NCBI RefSeq assembly: GCF_947179165.1
Contig: NC_077243.1
Location: 6,318,001 to 6,382,000 of the forward strand
Direction of reading: 5' to 3'
DNA: 64,000 nt
Source: Solanum dulcamara
Taxonomy: Eukaryota; Streptophyta; Magnoliopsida; Solanales; Solanaceae
The notes under the pieces are model-generated. The model saw only the letters and a list, made by a program, of their open reading frames with translations. It searched no databases and had not been told where the DNA came from. A program made the translations under genes and the position numbers. Positions 1-10,026 of this stretch are shown piece after piece (within the stretch, counting starts at the first letter, position 1; every line of letters starts with the position of its first letter).

Positions 1-230
1 GAACAGAGGCTACACTAAAGGCATTGTGTAAATGGATTCATTGATGATAGTAAATATGATGAAGGAAAAGACCTCGAACAACATAGACTTGAAGGTTGTT
101 GAAGACACTACTAATTGATTGATGATACGGAGATTTCCTCTTTCCACTGCTATAGAGAAGCCAACATAGTGGCGGATTTCCTAGCTAAATTAGCCACAAA
201 CCTTAGTGATCTTAGGCTATACAACAAATT
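1..230 (+). pseudogene. Decayed RNase H-like (RVT_3-type) fragment
   Basis: Translation of the plus strand gives two recognisable pieces of a plant RNase H-like domain. One is at the extreme left edge (frame containing EATLKALCKWIH, then two stops). The other, at 145-201, reads HCYREANIVADFLAKLA, the usual C-terminal motif with the last catalytic aspartate. The two pieces are separated by stop codons, so this is a broken copy. Such domains occur in LINE-derived sequences and in host ribonuclease H-like genes, and the source cannot be decided here. The left part lies outside the window. Confidence 0.55.
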
Positions 231-410
231 TGATTAGATCCCGAAAAGGCAAAGAGTAACCTTGCTAATCGATGAATTAGGTTCGTCAGACAATTTTCAA
301 AATAAATCAGCAATAGTGCAATTAAGGGCATGTTTCTAACAAAGGCTCTAATATCTCATCAGTGGCGAGTAGTACGGTTAGACTGGGAAAGTTAACTAAA
401 TTGATAGATA

Positions 411-956
411 GTGATTAATATTTTCAATTATCTTAGGAGAAGAAATGGAAATATGGTTATGGCTTTTGCTACACCCATTCATTTCACAACCAACAATTTT
501 AGCGAAGCAAGTGCAGCCTTTCTTGAAATTTCATGGTGTTGCAATCAAGGTTTCTCAAAATTCAGAATGGAATTGGACTCCATGATCATTGTCCAAATGA
601 TAAAAGGAACCAGCAGTATCCCATGGAACCTTATTACCATGATCGAAGGCATTCAACAAAGAGTCAGAGTAAGGGAAATACAGGTTTCACACTGTTATAG
701 AGAAATAAACACTGTCGCAAATGCTCTGGCCAAACATGCAGTTTCGATTGAACAGGAAACCTATTTTGATAGTGAAGACCAACTTCCTAGGGAAGTGAAA
801 GGACCTTTCTTCATGTATAAATTAGACATGTCTTCTTTTAGGTTAAAGGTGGACAAACACTTTAGCTGGCACTTTGATCCACCGTATAGCCTTTTAATCT
901 TGATTATGAGAAGAATCTGCACTTTGCAGAACTCTAACTTTAAGCTTTTTGAGTAA
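411..956 (+). pseudogene. RNase H-like domain fragment, second copy
   Basis: An open frame of 181 codons resembles the plant RVT_3 RNase H-like domain. NMVMAFATPIHF matches the first strand after the (missing) first aspartate. SEASAAFLEI carries the glutamate, FRMELDSM the second aspartate, and HCYREINTVANALAKHA the last motif. In that last motif the usual catalytic Asp of the V-A-D-A-L-A-K pattern is Asn, and the region of the first catalytic Asp is absent. The domain therefore looks non-catalytic or dead. The annotated ATG is arbitrary; an acceptor-like sequence (ttatcttag) just before GAGAAGAAATGG suggests the frame began as an internal exon. It probably shares an origin with the fragment at 1-230. 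Confidence 0.55.
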
Positions 957-1234
957 GATCTCTTAGAGTCTTAGAGTCAAGATCTTTAGTATGAACAGGA
1001 AACCTATTTTGATAGTGAAGACCAACTTCCTAGGGAAGTGAAAGGACCTTTCTTCATGTATAAATTAGACATATCTTCTTTTAGGTTAAAGGTGGACAAA
1101 CACTTTAGCTGGCACTTTGATCCACCGTATAGCCTTTTAATCTTGATTATGAGAAGAATCTGCACTTTGCAGAACTCTAACTTTAAGCTTTTTGAGTAAG
1201 ATCTCTTAGAGTCTTAGAGTCAAGATCTTTAGTA
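749..1234 (+). repeat. 243-bp tandem duplication
   Basis: Bases 749-991 are repeated directly at 992-1234. I found one difference (gacatgtc in the first copy, gacatatc in the second). The unit covers the C-terminal 69 codons of the RNase H-like frame, its stop codon and a short 3' flank. The near identity means the duplication is recent, younger than the decay of the surrounding fragment. Confidence 0.9.
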
Positions 1235-3029
1235 TGGCCTGGTAATTAGAGGATTCTAAAAGTAGAGGACAACTATCGGTCAGATTGTATACGTATTTTC
1301 TTTTTGGTTGCTTTTATGAAGGCAAGGCACTCCACCCTACTCTCCTTTTATATCTTTTGAATATTAATAAACGAGGCAGGGGTCTAGGCCTAAACCCCAT
1401 CATCCCATCCCAGGATATCTGGGTGGATGGTTTTAAAACAAAATGTCACACATCCCAGAACTCAAAGTAAGGTAATTATGCGGTTGCTATCTTCATGTGC
1501 AGCTTTGAAAAGGGACACCATCCTCAGCAAATTATTTCTAAACATCAGCACCATGGACTTTCTATAACAAATATTAATAAAAAAGAGTAGATTAGAGGAA
1601 CATATATATGGATGATAAACATACCCTTCATTTCCAACCATGAGGATGTGGATTTGAGTTATCGAGCGAACAAAAAAGGTGGAAGATCCCTAAGGAAGGG
1701 TGTGATGAAAAACTAATATTTTGTTATATGTATGATATCCTTACGTATATCGATATTACATAAATAGTGTATAATAATGTACATATGATATATAATTATG
1801 AATTAAAAATACATATACAACCATATATATTATTTAAATAATATTTATACATTATAGGCTGTTTTTTTCCCAATCTCAACCAAGGCAATTCTCCTCCTTT
1901 ATACAATCCCAATTTTTTTGTGCATTTCTCTTTTGAAGTCTCTGGAAGAAGGTTAGAGGCTTAGAAGATTTGTTTACACAAATATTAGTACACGTGGTTT
2001 GATTAAAATAAAGTGCAACATACAGTGAAGAAAAAAGAGGAGTGAAATTGGAGAGCATCAAAATGCGCCTCGCCGGCAAGATATAGGGCCGAAAGGCCAA
2101 TTTTTTATAACAAATAATAATTAAGTTATTTTGGATAAAAAAATTAATCCAATGAATATTTTGCCTAATTTTCTTTTTAATTATACAACTAGAAAAGAAG
2201 TAAAAGCCATTTATTTGTTGTTAACCATCAAAGTTAAGCAAAATGTAAAATCCTAAATGGGTTGGTTGTTATTGGGGTGGGGGTGGGGGTTGCGTACCTC
2301 ACACTGTTTATAACAAATTTTAATGTGATAGAAAATAAATAATAATTACAAATAAAATATGAAGAAACATAATTATGTTAATAAATAATGTGGATATAAA
2401 TCTGTTTGTTCTCTTGATTCTTTCTTGATTTGAGAGTTGCCGTATTTCTCAAACTAGGATGATTTGGATTTGATCTCCATCGTGATTCGAGGGTCGTTAG
2501 TAGGGTATTTCTCGAACTAGCTAGGATGATTTGAACATGAGATCTTCTTGAAATATTTAATTATCAAGAAGAGTTTGACATACTTTGATCTCTTTATAAA
2601 TATTCCAAAAATTTATGAAATTTAAGAGATGTTTTTTAAAAAAAATATAATAACCATAAATGAACTAAGATTTAGAATAGATTAGCCTCCAAAAAACTTA
2701 ACTGAAATAACACTCACACCTCTCCCAACAAGAGATCTCTCTCCCTTTAGGCACACTATATCAACCGAAGAAAAGTAACTCACATTATTATCTATATAGA
2801 GATAGATAATTATTTCATATGCATTAATATATATAATTACTCATTCGATCGCGTCCCAATAAAAGGGTTTGCTAGCATCTACACAACGTTGAGCAATTAA
2901 GAAGCTTCCAAGGTTATATTGGGTTTTGAAAAGGTTGGATTGACTTTGACAATTTTGTCGGAGCAAATTAAATGTGGTAGTAGACAAAAGTTGTTTACTA
3001 CTATTAGATAATTAAAATTGTGAATCCTC
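1235..3029. other. Intergenic, no gene seen
   Basis: AT-rich DNA with short chance frames only. There is a G-run (G4TG5TG5) at about 2275-2290 and a stretch of ta-rich sequence at 1720-1850. No splice-consistent exons or known domains were seen. Confidence 0.6.
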
Positions 3030-3034
3030 CTTAA

Positions 3035-3503
3035 TGTTGGGGGAGGAAGCACCACAACTAAAGTTTGATATGATAAAAATAATGAAAATAAATTAGACAC
3101 GAGAGTTTTACGTGGAAACCCCTCTAACTGATAGAAGGAAAAAAACCACGGGGTAGAAGGATCTCACTGTAAAAATATGGAGTACACAGCTCTCAAATAC
3201 AAGGAGAAAACAACAATTAACACTTCTCTCTTGTAAAAGGAACAACTACTAAAGAGGACACTCAAGACTACAATATTTATCTTGGTGTATAACTCTCTTT
3301 GTATTCTTACTCTCTCTTTCTGGGATGGGATAAATGAGGGCAAGAGGTCTTCTATTTATAGGAAACTAGAAACGCATAAAATCCGCGTATTGAACCTCCC
3401 TTTTTGACTACGCGTTCAAAACACGTTTTGTTTCTTTTTTGACTACGCGTTCAAAACGCGTTTTGTTGACTACGCGTTCAAAACGTGTTTTGACTATCTT
3501 GCA
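3035..3503 (-). repeat. 3' LTR of the copia element
   Basis: 469 bp with TG...CA ends in plus orientation, partner of 7678-8146. TATA-like tatttata (plus) lies at 3353-3360. Three copies of a unit containing ttgactacgcgttcaaaac lie at about 3404-3494, in U3. Seven transitions separate it from the other LTR; several fall in CpG sites that are still CpG in the partner, as expected from deamination of methylated cytosine. Confidence 0.95.
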
Positions 3504-3576
3504 TTCTCCCACTTGAAGATTTAATTGAGAATCAATTAAGTCTTCACACCATCCTTTCTACCCAATTACTGCAATG

Positions 3577-4368
3577 TTACGATTCTGCTAGGCCAATAGA
3601 AGATCGACACCATATAAACTTGTTACTGTTGATCGGCTTTGTAAACATATCTGCTAGGTTGTCATTAGTATGAATTTTCTGAATATTCACACTTCCTTCT
3701 TCCACCTTCTCACGAATAAAGTGATACTGAACTCGTATGTGCTTTGTCCTTGAATGAAATGCCGGATTCTTTGCAAGGTGCAAAGCGCTCTGACTGTCAC
3801 AAAACAGAGCAATCTTCTCTTGTTTGTGCCCGAGCTCCTCGAGTAACATCTGCATCCATATTGCTTCTTTGCTAGCTTGTGTAGCTGCTATATATTCTAC
3901 TTCCGTCGTAGATGTAGCCACGATAGATTGCAGTTTTGAAACCCAGCTTACAGCTCTTCCAGCAAGAGTAAACACATAACCTGTGGTGGACTTGCTTTTA
4001 TCAAGATCACCTGCATAATCTGAATCAACATAACCTTTAACAGTAAAGTCTGATCCTCCATAACACATTGTAACATCTGAGGTACCCTTGATGTATCTCA
4101 GGATCCTCTTAACAGTATTCCAATGCTCTCTTCCAGGATTAGCCATGTACCGACTAACCACTCCCACTGCTTGTGCAATGTCAGGTCTTGTACATACCAT
4201 GGCGAACATTAAACTTCCCACTGCTGATGTATACGGTACTCGAGACATCTCCATCCTCTCTGCTTCATTGCTAGGACACATACTTGAGGATAACTTGAAA
4301 TTAATAGGAAGTAGGGTAGAAATTGACTTACAGTCTTGCATCTTGAAGCGTCTCAAGATTTTCTTCAA
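3577..4368 (-). pseudogene. Copia RNase H part
   Basis: 263 codons, still in the polyprotein frame, following the stop at 4420-4422. The end of the RT domain is seen in VPYTSAVGSLMFAMVCTRPD. The copia RNase H follows, with GYVDSDYAGDLDKSKSTTGY, STTEVEYIAATQASKEA, LFCDSQSALHLAKNP and the terminal HIRVQYHFIRE...NLADMFTKP. Catalytic acidic residues appear to be kept. The frame ends about 70 bp before the 3' LTR. Confidence 0.92.
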
Positions 4369-4419
4369 GTAGTTCTTTTGAGAAAGCCAAATCTTCCTAT
4401 TATTTCTGTCTTGGTGAAT

Positions 4420-5778
4420 TTACATCCCTAGAATCTTGTTTGCTGGTCCCAAGTCCTTCATTTCAAACTCCCTAGCCAACTGTGCCTTTAATTTTGTAAG
4501 ACGATCTTTGTTGGGGCCTGCTACCAACATGTCGTCAACATACAACAACAAAATAACAAAATCTTCATCACCAAATCTCTTGTAATAAACACAAGGATCT
4601 GAACTATGTCTATTGTATCCAAGGCTTATAATGAAGGAATCAAATCTCTTATACCAACATCTCGGCGCCTGTTTGAGACCGTATAGAGATTTGTTCAACC
4701 TGCAAACCAAGTTCTCTTTTTCCTGTTTTTCAAAACCTTCTGGTTGGAACATATAAATTTCTTCTTCAAGTTCTCCATGAAGAAATGAAGTTTTGACATC
4801 TAACTGCTCCAAGTACAAGTCAAATGTAGCACACATCGCCAGGACCACTCGAATTGTTGTGAGTCGAACCACCGGAGAAAATATCTCATTGAAGTCTATA
4901 CCTTCTTTCTGAGCGAATCCTTTCACCACCAATCTTGCACGATACTTCTTCACTTGATCATTACCATTGCGTTTGATCTTGTAGACCCATTTGTTTCCAA
5001 TGGCCTTCCTTCCTTGTGGTAATTGAACAAGATTCCATGTTTTATTTTTATGAAGAGCTTCAATTTCTTCTTGCATTGCTGCCACCCACAGAGATGATTC
5101 TTGGCCTTTCATAGCTTCTTGAAAGGTTGAAGGCTCTCCATCTTCTCTTAATAGACAGTATGCAATATTACTCTCCATAGAATAATCTGAGTGCCAAGAT
5201 GGTTCTCGTCTCTCCCTAGTTGACCGTCGAACTTCTGGAGTTTCGATCTCAGCTTGCTCTTGTTCTTCGTGCTCTGGTGCTGCTTCAGAAGAAACTGGAA
5301 CTTCTTCTATTTCTTCAACTTCAACTGTAGTAGTCTCTGATTTTTCTTTTGAAGTGCTACCTTCTTTTGCTTGTATCTTGTTTTCAACAAATACAATATC
5401 CCTGCTGATTACCACCTTGCGGGCTGTGGGATCCCACAAGCGATACCCCTTGACTTCATCAGCATACCCTAAAAAAATGCATTCTCTGGATTTTGGATCC
5501 AACTTCGATTTTTCTTGGGTGTTGTACATAACATAAGCAGGACTTCCGAATATATGTAAGCGAGAATAATCAGCTGGTTTTCCTGTCCACATCTCCATTG
5601 GCGTTTTCAGATCAATTGCGGTTGATGGTGACCGATTGATCACATAACAAGCGGTTTTGACTGCTTCTGCCCAGAATGGTTTTTCCAGCCCTACAGTTGC
5701 CAACATAGCTCTTGTCCGTTCCAACAAGGTTCTGTTCATCCGCTCTGCTACTCCATTTTGTTGTGGAGTATATGCCAC
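4420..5778 (-). pseudogene. Copia integrase C-terminal and reverse transcriptase part
   Basis: 452 codons in the same frame as the upstream gag part, separated from it by stop codons at 5908-5910 and 5803-5805. It opens with the rest of the integrase core (TPQQNGVAERMNRTL, the motif with the catalytic Glu) and continues through the GKP motif region (about residues 66-80). It then enters the RVT_2 reverse transcriptase with KARLVVKGFAQKEG, LDVKTSFLHGELEEEIYM, SLYGLKQAPRCW and the active-site YVDDM. It ends at an in-frame TAA (plus tta 4420-4422). The first ATG used here is internal and not a real start. Confidence 0.92.
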
Positions 5779-5907
5779 CGTAAACTGCCGTTTAATACCT
5801 TCTTATTTACAGAAGTTATTAAATTCATCACCAGTGTATTCTCCTCCATTATCTGTCCTCAAACACTTGATCTTTTTCTCAAATTCAAGTTCCACCCGCG
5901 CTTTGAA

Positions 5908-7500
5908 TTATTTGAAAACTGAAAAAACGTCTGCCTTCCTCTTGATTGGATATACCCAACTTCTCCTGGAGTAATTGTCGATAAATGACACGAAATATTT
6001 CGCTCCTCCTAGAGACTCCACCGGTGCTTGCCAGACATCAGAGTGAACCAGATCTAGTATTTCCTTGCTTTTAGCAGAGGAACTGCTAAACTTCAATCTA
6101 TTTTGCTTACTGGTAACACAATGCTCACAAAAGGGTAGTAAAACCTTTTTGAGCCCTGGAAGAAGTTTTTGCTCAGCAAGAATCTTCAAACCTCGTTCCA
6201 ACATATGGCCAAGTTTACGATGCCATATCATCGTTGATTCTTCAAATGAACTTGCTGACGCGGTTGATGCTTCTCCTTCTTGGTGTGTTTTACCTTTAAG
6301 CACATATAGATTTGCAGTAAGTTTTTCTGCTTTCATCACTACAAGCACTCCTTTGGATATTTTCATGACTCCACCATGAGTCTTATACGAACATCCATTA
6401 TCATCTAGTTGTCCTAAAGACAATAGATTCTTCTTCAAGTCTTTTACATGTCGTACCTCCTGGATGGTGCGAACCGTGCCATCATACATCTTTATTTTGA
6501 TGGACCCAATACCAATAACATCCAAAGCATGATCGTTTCCCATGAACACAGATCCTCCTGAGATAGGATTATATTGATGGAACCATTCTCTCCTGGAAGT
6601 CATGTGCCATGTTGCTCTTGTGTCCATGATCCAGACATCAGCAAAACGTTTTCTGCCTTCATTATTTGATATTGCCTCACTACATAAAATATCGCCATCA
6701 TCCGAGGTACATGCAACATTCCCTTGAGCATTTGATGGCTCAGGGTGTTCACTCTTCTTCTTGAACCGACAATCTTTCTTGAAGTGCCCTTTCTTGCCAC
6801 AGTTGTAGCACTTGATATTCTTCTTACTTCTTGATTGAGATCTGCCATGATTGTGACTCCCACTGGGGCCACGTTCCGTTGGTCTTCCTCTCACCATCAT
6901 CAAAGCTTCAGCTTGCTGCGAATTTGCTTGTCTGTCTTCCTTATTTTTGCGCCTATTTTCTTCTTCCAAGACAGCGGCTGCAATTTCATCGAAAACTAGA
7001 CTGTCTGTATTGTTCGTCAGGTTGATGATGAGTTGATCATACGAGTCAGGCAGACTTTGAAGTAGAAGCTCCGCACGTTCAGTACCCTTTATTTTGCAAC
7101 CCATTGTTGTAAGTTGCGAAAATAGAGTATTCAAAGTATTGATATGTTCAGTAACTGACATGGATTCTGCCATTCGAAGAGTATACAATCTTCTTTTTAA
7201 GAAGATTTTATTATGCAAAGACTTGGCCTCATACAACCCCGTAAGAGTATCCCATATTTCCTTCGCCGTTCGCTTTTCCGCCACACTAGACAACACTTGA
7301 TCAGCTAGTGCCAAGTGTAGATCAGCAACTGCATTGTTGTCTATGTCGTTCCACTTGCTGTCATCAACAAAGTCTGTGGGCCTGCCTTCAATTGCAGCTA
7401 AGCAATTGTCTTTTCTCAATATCACTTTTAATTTCATTTTCCACAATGAGAAATTAGTCCCATTGAATTTTTCAACATCAAACTTTGTTGTACTCGACAT
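5908..7500 (-). pseudogene. Copia gag-protease-integrase part, ends at a nonsense codon
   Basis: 530 codons from an ATG 178 bp inside the 5' LTR. In order: gag with the UBN2-type N-terminus (KFDVEKFNGTNFSLWKMK) and a CCHC zinc knuckle at about 231-244 (CYNCGKKGHFKKDC); protease with IMDTRATWHM at about 291-300; integrase zinc-binding region with HRKLGH (about 427-432) and CEHC (about 458-461); and the start of the integrase core (LVHSDVW, about 484-490). Two defects are visible. The protease active site, normally D-S/T-G-A, reads D-T-R-A and so lacks the glycine. The frame also stops at TAA (plus tta 5908-5910) inside the integrase core. Confidence 0.92.
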
Positions 7501-7663
7501 TGTTATTTGCTTCAGACCCTTCTAGATCGTTTCTGAATATTTTTGCGAACAATCGTGACAAACTGTACCGTCACCGAAATTTACTATTCACGTGAATAGT
7601 ACTTTTCACCAAATTTACTATTCATAAATAGTACCTTCGCATAAAACAGACAGAATAACTGAG

Positions 7664-7676
7664 GGCTCTGATACCA
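7664..7676 (-). other. Primer-binding site (initiator tRNA-Met)
   Basis: The minus strand reads TGGTATCAGAGCC one base inside the 5' LTR. It matches the 3' end of plant initiator tRNA-Met, the standard minus-strand primer of copia elements. Confidence 0.85.
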
Positions 7677-7677
7677 C

Positions 7678-8146
7678 TGTTGGGGGAGGAAGCACCACAA
7701 CTAAAGTTTGATATGATGAAAATAATGAAAATAAATTAGACACGAGAGTTTTACGTGGAAACCCCTCTAACTGATAGAAGGGAAAAAACCACGGGGTAGA
7801 AGGATCTCACTATAAAAATATGGAGTACACAGCTCTCAAATACAAGGAGAAAACAACAATTAACACTTCTCTCTTGTAAAAGGAACAACTACTAAAGAGG
7901 ACACTCAAGACTACAATATTTATCTTGGTGTATAACTCTCTTTGTATTCTTACTCTCTCTTTCTGGGATGGGATAAATGAGGGCAAGAGGTCTTCTATTT
8001 ATAGGAAACTAGAAACGCGTAAAATCCGCGTATTGAACCTCCCTTTTTGACTACGCGTTCAAAACGCGTTTTGTTCCTTTTTTGACTACGCGTTCAAAAC
8101 GCGTTTTGTTGACTACGCGTTCAAAACGCGTTTTGACTATCTTGCA
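7678..8146 (-). repeat. 5' LTR of the copia element
   Basis: 469 bp; it is the promoter LTR because the element reads leftward. Read on the minus strand, U3 begins with three CGCG-box/W-box units (about 8045-8140). A CTATAAATAG TATA box (7995-8004) and the transcribed R/U5 part follow. Confidence 0.95.
7995..8004 (-). promoter_or_regulatory. TATA box of the copia 5' LTR
   Basis: The minus strand reads CTATAAATAG here, downstream (in element sense) of the U3 repeats. This is the expected place for the retrotransposon promoter. The same motif is kept in the other LTR at about 3352-3361. Confidence 0.6.
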
Positions 8147-8151
8147 CTTAA

Positions 8152-9329
8152 CGTTATTCATCATTTTATCTTTTACATATTTTTCAATTGTAACATTTAT
8201 TCCTAAATGTGGTTGGCTTTACAAAATTGAACGATCTATGATAAAATAATCCGGCATTACTTTCATTACTTTTTTATTTTGTGTACACGAAAAAATATAA
8301 AATATTCAATTTGATGGCATATATATACTCATTTTCAAAACTCTAGCAGCAAGTTTCCTTTCTCTGTTATCTACTTGTCCATAAACACTAATAGATGTGC
8401 CATGATAAATCTTTGATGATGGAAGAAATTTTTATTTTACATTACATTATTTTTTTATTTGAATGTTTATAATCTAATCATGAAAAAGATATATTAACCC
8501 CTCGTAAAAGAACATAGCATGAGAAAACTTTATAAGATATTCAATGTAAGAGTCATATTCATTTAGTAGGGCTTTCTGTCCATCGATTAATATGAGTCAT
8601 TCGAATAATAGAAGGATATATGCTTATCCTCATAGAGTGCTATACACCAAACCGATGTAGCTTACCATAGTTAAATGGTTCAATGAAGTAAAAAAAATAT
8701 TTAATTAACCACGACTAAGCAATAAAAGTGTATGTTCACACATTGTACTCTTTGAAGCGTTGCCCTTGAAACATGTATCTACTTAACCCTTCTAAAATGG
8801 GCAAGGGATTTAACCTTACAATGGAAAACAAATATATAACTCAAATGAAATGAACTCATGATTCCAAATTGAAATGATGATTAACAAAATCCAAAGTTCA
8901 GGTTGATTTTCTGAATGATAAGAAAATGATGATTAGTAAAATGCAAAGTCCAAGTTGATTTTCTGATTCACAAACATGACAACCAACTATATCTACACCT
9001 TAAGGTAAGGGGAAAACAAATAAGAGAAAGACAAAAAAAAAAAAAAAACAATAATGGTGAATTATGGAAAGCTCCAGGGACCTGCTAATTGAACAATATT
9101 AATATTGCTCAAAAGTTTAATTTATATTTACATGGCCGAATGCACTATAATGCAGTAGAACTAAAAAAAAATTGAAATGAATAAGCGAGTGGCACGAGAA
9201 GGAATCGCATTCAGTTGGAGCACTAAAAGAAATGCTATCTCTTCTTATAACAATAAGAAAGCCAAATTATGAGTATAACAATAGTAATAATATGCTCAAA
9301 CATGAGCAAAAAGTAAGGACAACAAACTG
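8152..9329. other. Intergenic, no gene seen
   Basis: AT-rich sequence with a homopolymer A tract near 9032-9050. Two related stretches around 8875-8965 share tgatttctgaat-like words, a short imperfect local duplication. No coding signal found. Confidence 0.5.
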
Positions 9330-9673
9330 CTAGCTCTTTATTGTGAGATCAAGAGCAGCTCCCACACCTACCAACGTTAGTACATTGCCAGTGATCATGT
9401 GACCGAATTCCCCATTAGCTATTGTGGATAAATATTTCTCATAAGTAGAGGATGCAAAACAATAGCAGCCCTGCCTGAAAAGTGAAGGTTCTTTGACGAA
9501 GACACATTCTACTCAACAATTTTAATAATGCTATAGACAGCTTACTGAATCAGAAAAGTACTGGACGATAAAGCAATGGTAAATATGGATACTGAAATAA
9601 CATGTTCAACATGAGGCTTTGAGTCTATGTTACCAACTATATAGCCTACACCTTCACTGAATTGCTCTTTCTG
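9330..9673 (-). CDS. Last two exons of an unidentified gene
   Basis: Two minus-strand segments join in frame with good splice signals. The first (9673-9546) follows an AG and begins QKEQFSEGVGYIVGNI. It ends ATTCA before gtaagc. After an intron with acceptor ttttcag, the second (9474-9330) continues the split codon, reads through GEFGHMITGNVLTLVGVGAAL and stops at TAG. Together they give about 90 codons. The piece holds one hydrophobic stretch (ISVSIFTIALSSSTFLI) and a second near the end, so a membrane protein is possible. I do not recognise the family. The consistent phase across the intron argues that this is or was a real gene. Confidence 0.4.
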
Positions 9674-9801
9674 CTTATAAAAAATATGATGAAAGGCAAG
9701 TAAATGTTGGTCTTCATTAACAATTTATCTATCCAAATCACTTGGAAATCAGCTGCAAAATGAAGATCTACGTCATTTGGAGGTAGGGATGCTCCCCATC
9801 A

Positions 9802-10020
9802 TCAAAAACCTCTTGAGAACCCACTTCTCAATCCTTGCTCTAACTTTAATTTGAAATGGATAAAATATAAGCCATAGAGACTGTCGGGATCCACATTTCT
9901 CAACTCCTCATCTTGTCTAATAAGATCCAAAACAATGAAGCACTTTCTTACCGAGCCATATGTCTTCTTGTGGCCGAACTCTTCCTTGTTAGGAACCGTG
10001 TGATAGTACAAGTAGTCATT
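9802..10020 (-). CDS. Possible internal exon of the same unidentified gene
   Basis: The minus strand has a strong acceptor (ttttttgcag) directly before AATGACTACTTG. The frame reads NDYLYYHTVPNKEEFGHKKT and more. It could end at the donor in GGCTCG-gtaagaaag (exon 9952-10020, 69 bp, phase 0) or stay open to a stop at 9802. Downstream in the long version is DEELRNVDPDSLYGLYFIHF. I do not recognise the family. Its order and strand fit an exon upstream of 9330-9673, but I could not close the frame between them. Confidence 0.3.
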   Translation of the reverse strand, partial: NDYLYYHTVPNKEEFGHKKTYGSVRKCFIVLDLIRQDEELRNVDPDSLYGLYFIHFKLKLEQGLRSGFSRGF

Positions 10021-10026
10021 CTGCAA

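Larger units (their letters stand above)
3030..8151 (-). mobile_element. Ty1/copia LTR retrotransposon, near full length
   Basis: The element runs on the minus strand between 469-bp LTRs (3035-3503 and 7678-8146), both beginning TG and ending CA. It is flanked by a perfect 5-bp target duplication, cttaa (3030-3034 and 8147-8151). Just inside the 5' LTR (the right one) the minus strand reads TGGTATCAGAGCC at 7664-7676, the usual primer-binding site for initiator tRNA-Met. A purine-rich tract (minus AAGTGGGAGAA, 3504-3514) sits next to the 3' LTR. One long frame encodes gag, protease, integrase, RT and RNase H in the copia order, interrupted by three in-frame stop codons. The LTRs differ at seven positions, all transitions, so the insertion is fairly recent. 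It is probably non-autonomous now. Confidence 0.95.

Noticed and set aside
9546..9673. Asparagine synthetase exon, suggested by QKEQFSEGVGY
   Set aside because: Only about ten residues resemble the asparagine synthetase motif; the rest of the exon and the next exon do not fit that family.
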